Source: Corticium candelabrum (lineage: Eukaryota; Porifera; Homoscleromorpha; Homosclerophorida; Plakinidae). Taken from it: a DNA stretch of 64,000 nt. Of the stretch, positions 63,033-64,000 are shown in pieces. The first letter of the stretch is position 1; the number at the start of each line of letters is the position of its first letter. Where the stretch lies: contig NC_085088.1 of assembly GCF_963422355.1 (NCBI RefSeq), positions 5,988,914 to 6,052,913 on the forward strand. The letters are read 5' to 3'. Position numbers and translations under genes: made by a program. The notes under the pieces are model-generated. The model worked only from the letters and a program-made list of their open reading frames with translations. It was not told where the DNA came from and ran no database searches.

Positions 63033-63355
63033 ATGGCGTCGTCAGGGAAACGTGTCGGTTTGGATGATATTGACATACAGTCTCAGGACGAGCGACTAAC
63101 GACGAAGCACGTTCGAACTCTAGCATACACGCAGTCGTTGGTAGACGAAAATGAGCGTTTACGTCGCCGAGTTAGTGATCTTGAGGTAATTGTACATGTG
63201 GATGTTATTCTGTGCTTCAGCCACACATTTGTAACACAACAGACACTTTGATGTTGCAGGATAGCATGGAGAGTCAGATGAAACTGCAAGAACGTATAGC
63301 CATAGAAAGAGCGACTTCTGTTGTGGATGATGTAACAGACAAGCACCAACGAGAG
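63033..63355 (+). CDS. 5' end of an unrecognised coiled-coil protein (runs past the right edge)
   Basis: Two exons are visible: 63033-63185 and 63260-63355, joined in phase (GAG|GTAATT to TTGCAG|GAT), with a further donor after GAGAG at 63355. The 83 residues begin MASSGKRVGLDDIDIQ and turn into a heptad-rich coiled coil (LVDENERLRRRVSDLE, MKLQERIAIERA). Later exons are outside the window. I do not recognise the family; a centrosomal or cytoskeletal coiled-coil protein is only one possibility. Confidence 0.7.
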
Positions 63356-64000
63356 GTCTGTGTTGTCTGGCATTCACATCTGCCATTAATTAATAATAAT
63401 AATTAGTACATTAATTAATTTAAGTTGTACTGTAAATTTTTCGTACTCATGAAGCTTTAGTTATTTTCGTACAGATACCTGGTTGACATGGATACTAAAT
63501 TTATAGATAGATCGGCTACAGTACAGTACTGAGGTCCCGTATGAAAACAGCATGTGTACAGTACGAACTCCTTCATGGGCACAATAACTAAAATTTCTGA
63601 GTATGACAATTTCTGGGATTTACAGTATTAGTTTGTAGTACGTTTTACTGTTTAGACCGTCTGTTTGATTTTGTCTGATGACATATGAACGAATACTGAA
63701 CCAATAAATTGAATCACACATCAAGCAAGGTTTTTTGTCTAATTTCAGTATCGTTATTGGTTTTGTAAATAAAGTAAATAAAAATAAATAATACTTGTGT
63801 TTATCTGTAAACACAAGACCATTGCTGTACACATACTAACCTTTTCATTCCTCAAAGCTCTATGACTTACCTTTGCTATTTCAACTCCAGCATGGCTTAC
63901 CTACCATTCAAAGCATTCACTAATTAAAAGTCAAACGATTGGAAGCCAACACACATTGCAGGTGTCAAAACTTTTGCGAATAATACGTCCAGTCTAGGGA
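63356..64000 (+). other. intron of the right-edge gene, with a possible inverted-repeat element
   Basis: No coding sequence is seen to the window end. GTACTGTAAAT near 63427 and ATTTACAGTA near 63619-63628 are opposed, and further inner matches (GTACTCA, TTTAGTTATT) suggest a small MITE-like unit of about 200 bp. This is suggestive only. Confidence 0.4.

Noticed and set aside
1-64000. CRISPR array, bacterial operons, rRNA or tRNA genes
   Set aside because: No regularly spaced repeats, no tRNA cloverleafs and no rRNA blocks were seen; gene structure is spliced and metazoan.

Overview
The window is nuclear DNA from an invertebrate animal. The genes are split by many introns, often under 100 bases. 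TONSL, FKBP15 and TRAF relatives are metazoan markers. AT-rich spacers, long dinucleotide tracts and many small inverted-repeat elements fill the gaps. Gene density and domain fusions suggest an early-branching marine animal, most likely a sponge; this is inference, because no rRNA or mitochondrial marker is present. All exon models come from reading frames, splice signals and protein similarity recalled from memory.

Layout. 1-3400: the 3' end of a Ty3/Gypsy fossil, then a broken TRAF-like gene carrying a 75-bp perfect palindrome. 3435-9150 and 18779-23334 (minus strand): two directly repeated paralogues with a DnaJ exon spliced to a very large exon that encodes a FYVE-like zinc finger, a long helical region, a low-complexity linker and a C-terminal PD-(D/E)XK nuclease-like domain. 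Copy 2 has one in-frame stop and lacks 314 codons. Between them lie a decayed hAT transposon, a degraded CARD/coiled-coil/Kelch gene and microsatellites. 24739-29425 (minus): a 1542-residue RNA-repair protein with RWD, MJ1316, 2H, P-loop kinase, second 2H, HAD, nucleotidyltransferase and R3H modules. 29908-42425 (plus): an 18-exon FKBP15-like gene ending in a pseudokinase domain. 42643-44438 (minus): a PX-domain protein. 44946-58211 (plus): a complete TONSL orthologue with an old LTR fossil in one intron. 58419-62119 (plus): an ankyrin protein with a putative ADP-ribosyltransferase-like C-terminus. 63033 onward: the first exons of an unrecognised coiled-coil gene that leaves the window.

How the genes relate. 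The RNA-repair and FKBP15-like genes are divergent across about 480 bp, and the PX and TONSL genes across about 510 bp. FKBP15-like and PX are convergent across 217 bp, and TONSL is followed by the ankyrin gene after 207 bp. There is no operon-like functional theme. The most promising less-described biology is the DnaJ/FYVE-like/nuclease-like family, the all-in-one RNA end-repair protein, the FKBP15-pseudokinase fusion and the ankyrin/ART-like protein. The first, second and fourth combine nucleic-acid-processing or effector-like domains with scaffold modules, as is common in innate-immunity and stress-response proteins, but no such function is shown by the sequence.
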